Source: Flavobacteriaceae bacterium
GTDB taxonomy: Bacteria; Bacteroidota; Bacteroidia; Flavobacteriales; Flavobacteriaceae
Direction of reading: 5' to 3'
Assembly (NCBI GenBank): GCA_029247985.1
Contig: JAQWKF010000114.1
Location: 1-8,923 of the forward strand
Length of the DNA stretch: 8,923 nt
The notes beneath the pieces were generated by a model. It did not search any database. It was not told the DNA's origin and worked only from the letters and a program-made list of their open reading frames with translations. The translations under genes and the position numbers were made by a program. Numbering within the stretch: position 1 is the stretch's first letter; every line of letters begins with the position of its first letter. This document shows, piece by piece, positions 6,601 to 8,923 of the stretch.

Positions 6601-8923
6601 TGCGTTCGTCCATATCGTCATTGGCTCCCTCGCCTGGTAATGGATTTTCGTCGGGCAGCGATTCAGCATGCAGGAACATACGCAAACGCTTGTATTGGCG
6701 CATATCCAAATCGATGTGCTTGTATACCCCTTGTGCGTCTTCTGGAGCTAAATCTCTTACCCTTAAAGAAAGCGATTGTTCGTTTTCACGAATCAAATTA
6801 TTATAACTATTCAAAGTCTCACGCACTATTCCTGGCGGTAATTTGTAACGTATGGGTGTTCTTGTTTCGTTCTCCAATACATTGACTGCACTCACTTCAA
6901 GCTGGGTGTTCGGGTGGGGTATTTGTTTGGTATTAAGTGGTATGGGCGCACGTGTCCAATCGGCACGTACAATATCCAATGTGCCGAAACGGAAAACCGT
7001 GGGCTGACTAAAACCCGTTAGCATCATCCGCATAAAGCGAATTGACCTGAGGTCATTCATGTCATTTATGGGTTCAAAATAGTTTCTCTTTTGGGGAGCG
7101 TCGTAATACTCTGGAACTACTGGAACACGGAATTGTAGCCAGCGTGAAGAAGTAACCTGCCCATTTGGTAATTGGATATTATCTTTTTCACGTACATCGA
7201 CCAAGAATGGGTGACTCCCTACCTGCATATTTTTTTGAATAGGGATACGATATTGAAAATACCTGTCAATGGTATTCATGGTATTATCCTGATTTAAATC
7301 CTCGGCATCAGGGGTGGTGTATGAGCCCCTAAACTGTTCTGTAACTTCAATTGGGGAGTTGCCTTGGGTACCGTTGTAATGTTTATAGCGATCTAAAACA
7401 GAACCACTGCCTTGACCAAAATAGCGGTAGTTATCGCCTGCTGGGTCATCCGCAGGTCCATTCGTATAAATGATGCGTTCTTCATTATCGCTGAGTCCGT
7501 CTAAACCTACGTCTTGTAAGTTACGGTTTTGTCCGTCTGCGTCAAAAGCATATACAAGCGATTGTGTGGCTGGTGTTATCCCCCAAGCCGTATTGTAGGT
7601 AGCTGTGTTTTGCCCTGCTGCTGGAAGTCCGTTTTCATAAATCTTACGGCCATCCTTTAACACGTCTTCAGAAATATTACCTAAATGAAATACCAATTCG
7701 CCCAAATCATCGGATGCCGACGTTTGGTCTGAAAAAGTATCTAACAGCCAAAATTCGATATACTCCACATTGGATTGGGCAAAGTCGGTAGTAGACATAG
7801 CACGTGTAATTCCAGCCCAGTTGTCTTCAGGAGCTGACCCAAAAGAAGGGGCGTTGTTATAGGGTCCGCGCTCTTGTGGGTAATAGGCCAAGTCAAAGGT
7901 ATACTGAACCAATGACTGCCCCTGTACAATGTCTTGTTGAGGGAAAATTTCTTCTATAAAAATACGTCTCGCCGCATTGGTAGAGAGATCATCGTCTGAA
8001 ATACCGCTTGGTCTTCTATTGGAATAAAACAAAGGATCGATATTGTACCATGAAAGTTTAGCGCGCTGATAACCAGCGCTTATATCGTCTACATTTACAC
8101 TTGACCCAGCAATAGGTATTTGTTGCGAAGGTGCGGGCACACTGGAGAGAAACCAAGAGTAGGTGTCTCGTATATCAAGATTGGTCTGCGTTCCCTCAAA
8201 ATCGTCTATATAAGAGATGGCAGCATTGTCAAGCTGGGTGCCTCTTGGTTGTCCCACTTTCAAATAAGCTGCCTCTGCCTTAATGGAAAGGTTTGATGCA
8301 ACTCGGGTATCAATATTGGGAAGTTTATTTACCATTCTCGTGAGGAAAGGAATTTCTTTTGAGAAATTTCCGCTCAATCCCAACATGGTATTGTTTACTG
8401 GTTCTGTGCCATAATTGGCTTTTTGGGTCAGTGGTCTTTCGCTAAGGCGCATATAGGTTCCTCCTATCAAGAGGTCATCATTCACTTTATGTTCAGCGGT
8501 AAAGCCCATAAAGCGCTTATTCTGTTGACCAAAAAGGGTGTTACTTTCCGTAGAAACTTGAATGGGTATGTTTGAGTTTTTAATACCCTCGTTGAGTATG
8601 GTTACGCGTCCCAACTGATAATTTACGGTATAATCTAAGCCCTCTTGGAGTAGTCTACCGCCTGCAGTAACACGAACAGAACCGCGTGGCACATTAAACG
8701 CACCAAGAGCTATTCCTTGTCCGCCACCCGTTGATTTATAGCGGCCTTTTAGCTCAAATTTATTATATCTTTGATAGTCTGCCGCATCTGCTTTTGTGAT
8801 GTCGTACATCTCCTTAAATACATACTTCTTTTGGTTATCGTTGTAAAAGTTTCTATTGCCATATTCTTCCTGTGGGTCGTTAGACTTTAACAAATCAAAC
8901 AAGTAGGCTCCAAAAGGCTCTAT
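3617..8923 (-). CDS. sprA: SprA, type IX secretion system outer-membrane translocon (N-terminus missing)
   Basis: The frame is open from the window edge to the TAG at 3619-3617, giving 1768 residues. Family members are about 2400 residues, so roughly 600 N-terminal residues, including the signal peptide, lie outside. A TTG at 8902 is not the start; the frame continues upstream as IEPFGAY. SprA (Sov in Porphyromonas) forms the giant outer-membrane beta-barrel of the type IX secretion system, which exports gliding adhesins such as SprB and other proteins with type IX C-terminal signals. Recognisable family segments, numbered in this fragment, are F-G-A-Y-L-F-D-L-L (4-12), G-G-R-L-L-Q-E-G-L-D-Y (88-98), D-D-F-E-G-T (240-245) and two Asp/Asn-rich loops (471-482, 542-550). 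A Lys-rich segment lies at 1312-1328. The second half is rich in alternating, aromatic-bounded beta strands and ends with R-Y-N-F-G-N, a typical barrel terminus. gcvH follows 33 bases downstream. Confidence 0.96.
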   Translation of the reverse strand: MEPFGAYLFDLLKSNDPQEEYGNRNFYNDNQKKYVFKEMYDITKADAADYQRYNKFELKGRYKSTGGGQGIALGAFNVPRGSVRVTAGGRLLQEGLDYTVNYQLGRVTILNEGIKNSNIPIQVSTESNTLFGQQNKRFMGFTAEHKVNDDLLIGGTYMRLSERPLTQKANYGTEPVNNTMLGLSGNFSKEIPFLTRMVNKLPNIDTRVASNLSIKAEAAYLKVGQPRGTQLDNAAISYIDDFEGTQTNLDIRDTYSWFLSSVPAPSQQIPIAGSSVNVDDISAGYQRAKLSWYNIDPLFYSNRRPSGISDDDLSTNAARRIFIEEIFPQQDIVQGQSLVQYTFDLAYYPQERGPYNNAPSFGSAPEDNWAGITRAMSTTDFAQSNVEYIEFWLLDTFSDQTSASDDLGELVFHLGNISEDVLKDGRKIYENGLPAAGQNTATYNTAWGITPATQSLVYAFDADGQNRNLQDVGLDGLSDNEERIIYTNGPADDPAGDNYRYFGQGSGSVLDRYKHYNGTQGNSPIEVTEQFRGSYTTPDAEDLNQDNTMNTIDRYFQYRIPIQKNMQVGSHPFLVDVREKDNIQLPNGQVTSSRWLQFRVPVVPEYYDAPQKRNYFEPINDMNDLRSIRFMRMMLTGFSQPTVFRFGTLDIVRADWTRAPIPLNTKQIPHPNTQLEVSAVNVLENETRTPIRYKLPPGIVRETLNSYNNLIRENEQSLSLRVRDLAPEDAQGVYKHIDLDMRQYKRLRMFLHAESLPDENPLPGEGANDDMDERIVGFIRMGTDMDENYYQIEIPLKPTTYTRGVSNNLTAEEVWQVASNEIDIPVEWLTKIKAKSIASREIVGATYFDENLERINEFTPNSSLPGDKKYKLSIRGNPTLGAIRTLVVGVKNPSTTVGSNLDGEVWFNELRLSEIDSSGGWAAVGTVDANLADFANVTLNGAISTVGFGAIDQSPNMRSQDDTRSYGIATSINAGMLFPKKWGLVLPLSYSYNQEVITPKYDPFYRDIELEDRLDTAKSQDERDAIRDQAISVAKLKSINLIGVRKQRGADAKQNFFDIENLDFSYSYNEERRNDFEIEDFAFQNVRLGAGYNYSFKPLSIKPLGKVQAISNKKYLRWLSEINLNLMPSTVSLAANINRTFQSQRFRQVFLEGMDASSQLPLPDLQQRNYLFDWMFTVNHNLTNSFRLDFSASSRNIVRNYLKNGTAGSTQIDTSLDIWDGIWDTGQMDRFDQSIGATYQLPFKYIPLLTFLDGTYSYTGNFNWQRGSSALANVVDENNNILGIVHTLQNANTIQWNGSANMQALYNSLGLRKNTKKSDKKKVGVKVKNALIGVVTALRRVQFSYSENNGTVLPGYTQNIGFLGTANPGLAFAMGRQEDIRFEAAKRGWLTEFPNFNQAYTTVHNNEISYSSEIGLLQGLQLDLTGNRSYSENNSENFNVVNGVYNALSPRLFGNFEISTIMLRTSFSGDGLASTAFEDLKTNRLIIAERLGAARGIPAGNVDADGFPTGYGKTNQAVLIPAFLAAYTGADPNSVSMGAKRSFPLPNWNMQYTGFMRLKSFKKRFNRFAISHGYRASHTLNAFATNLDYQANGTDQSGNFMNKILYTNVNLVEQFNPLLKIDFELKNSLQVSAEVRKDRALSLSLDNNLLTETSGDEWIVGMGYRIKNVKFKTNIGGKSTKLKGDINIKADMSVRDNITLIRNLDLLSDQVTAGQRLWSLKISADYGLSRNFNALFFYDHAFSKFAISTAFPQTNIRAGITLRYNFGN

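Noticed and set aside
4930..7929. Short frames on both strands inside sprA (for example 4930-5166, 6600-6885, 7741-7929)
   Set aside because: They sit wholly within the conserved sprA frame and show no recognisable protein features.
8900..8902. TTG as the start codon of the SprA frame
   Set aside because: The frame continues upstream to the window edge with residues typical of SprA (I-E-P-F-G-A-Y), so the gene is simply cut by the window.

Overview
The window looks like chromosomal DNA of a member of the Flavobacteriia (phylum Bacteroidota). The evidence is a large SprA-type outer-membrane translocon gene, two TonB-like proteins of the Bacteroidota type, a heme o synthase followed by two cytochrome c oxidase subunit III genes, start codons without clear Shine-Dalgarno sequences, and TAnnTTTG-type -7 boxes. 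All genes lie on the minus strand, so transcription runs from high to low coordinates. Coding density is very high and no intergenic gap exceeds about 90 bases. I see no RNA gene, insertion sequence, phage gene or CRISPR array.

In transcription order: (1) 8923-3617 holds the C-terminal 1768 codons of sprA, the giant beta-barrel of the type IX secretion and gliding machinery; its N-terminus lies outside the window. (2) gcvH, the lipoyl carrier of the glycine cleavage system, follows 33 bases later with no visible terminator between them. (3) Two tandem TonB-like energy transducer genes of 233 codons each come next. Their proteins are about 83% identical and align without a gap. A strong intrinsic terminator lies between them, and the second copy has its own promoter-like sequence overlapped by a perfect inverted repeat, so the two copies are probably expressed separately. 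(4) An 88-base gap with a good promoter candidate leads into a respiratory cluster: cyoE/ctaB (heme o synthase), a cytochrome c oxidase subunit III gene that starts at the base directly after the cyoE stop, and the first 15 codons of what is probably a second subunit III gene at the window edge.

Functionally the window joins protein export and surface motility (SprA), energy transfer to outer-membrane transporters (TonB pair), one-carbon/glycine metabolism (GcvH), and the assembly and structure of a heme-copper terminal oxidase (CyoE, COX3). The gene families are well known. The points worth a second look are the TonB duplication with its separate regulation, the start-codon correction of one TonB gene, the inverted repeats around two promoters, and some local features of SprA. 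I found no evidence of an undescribed system.
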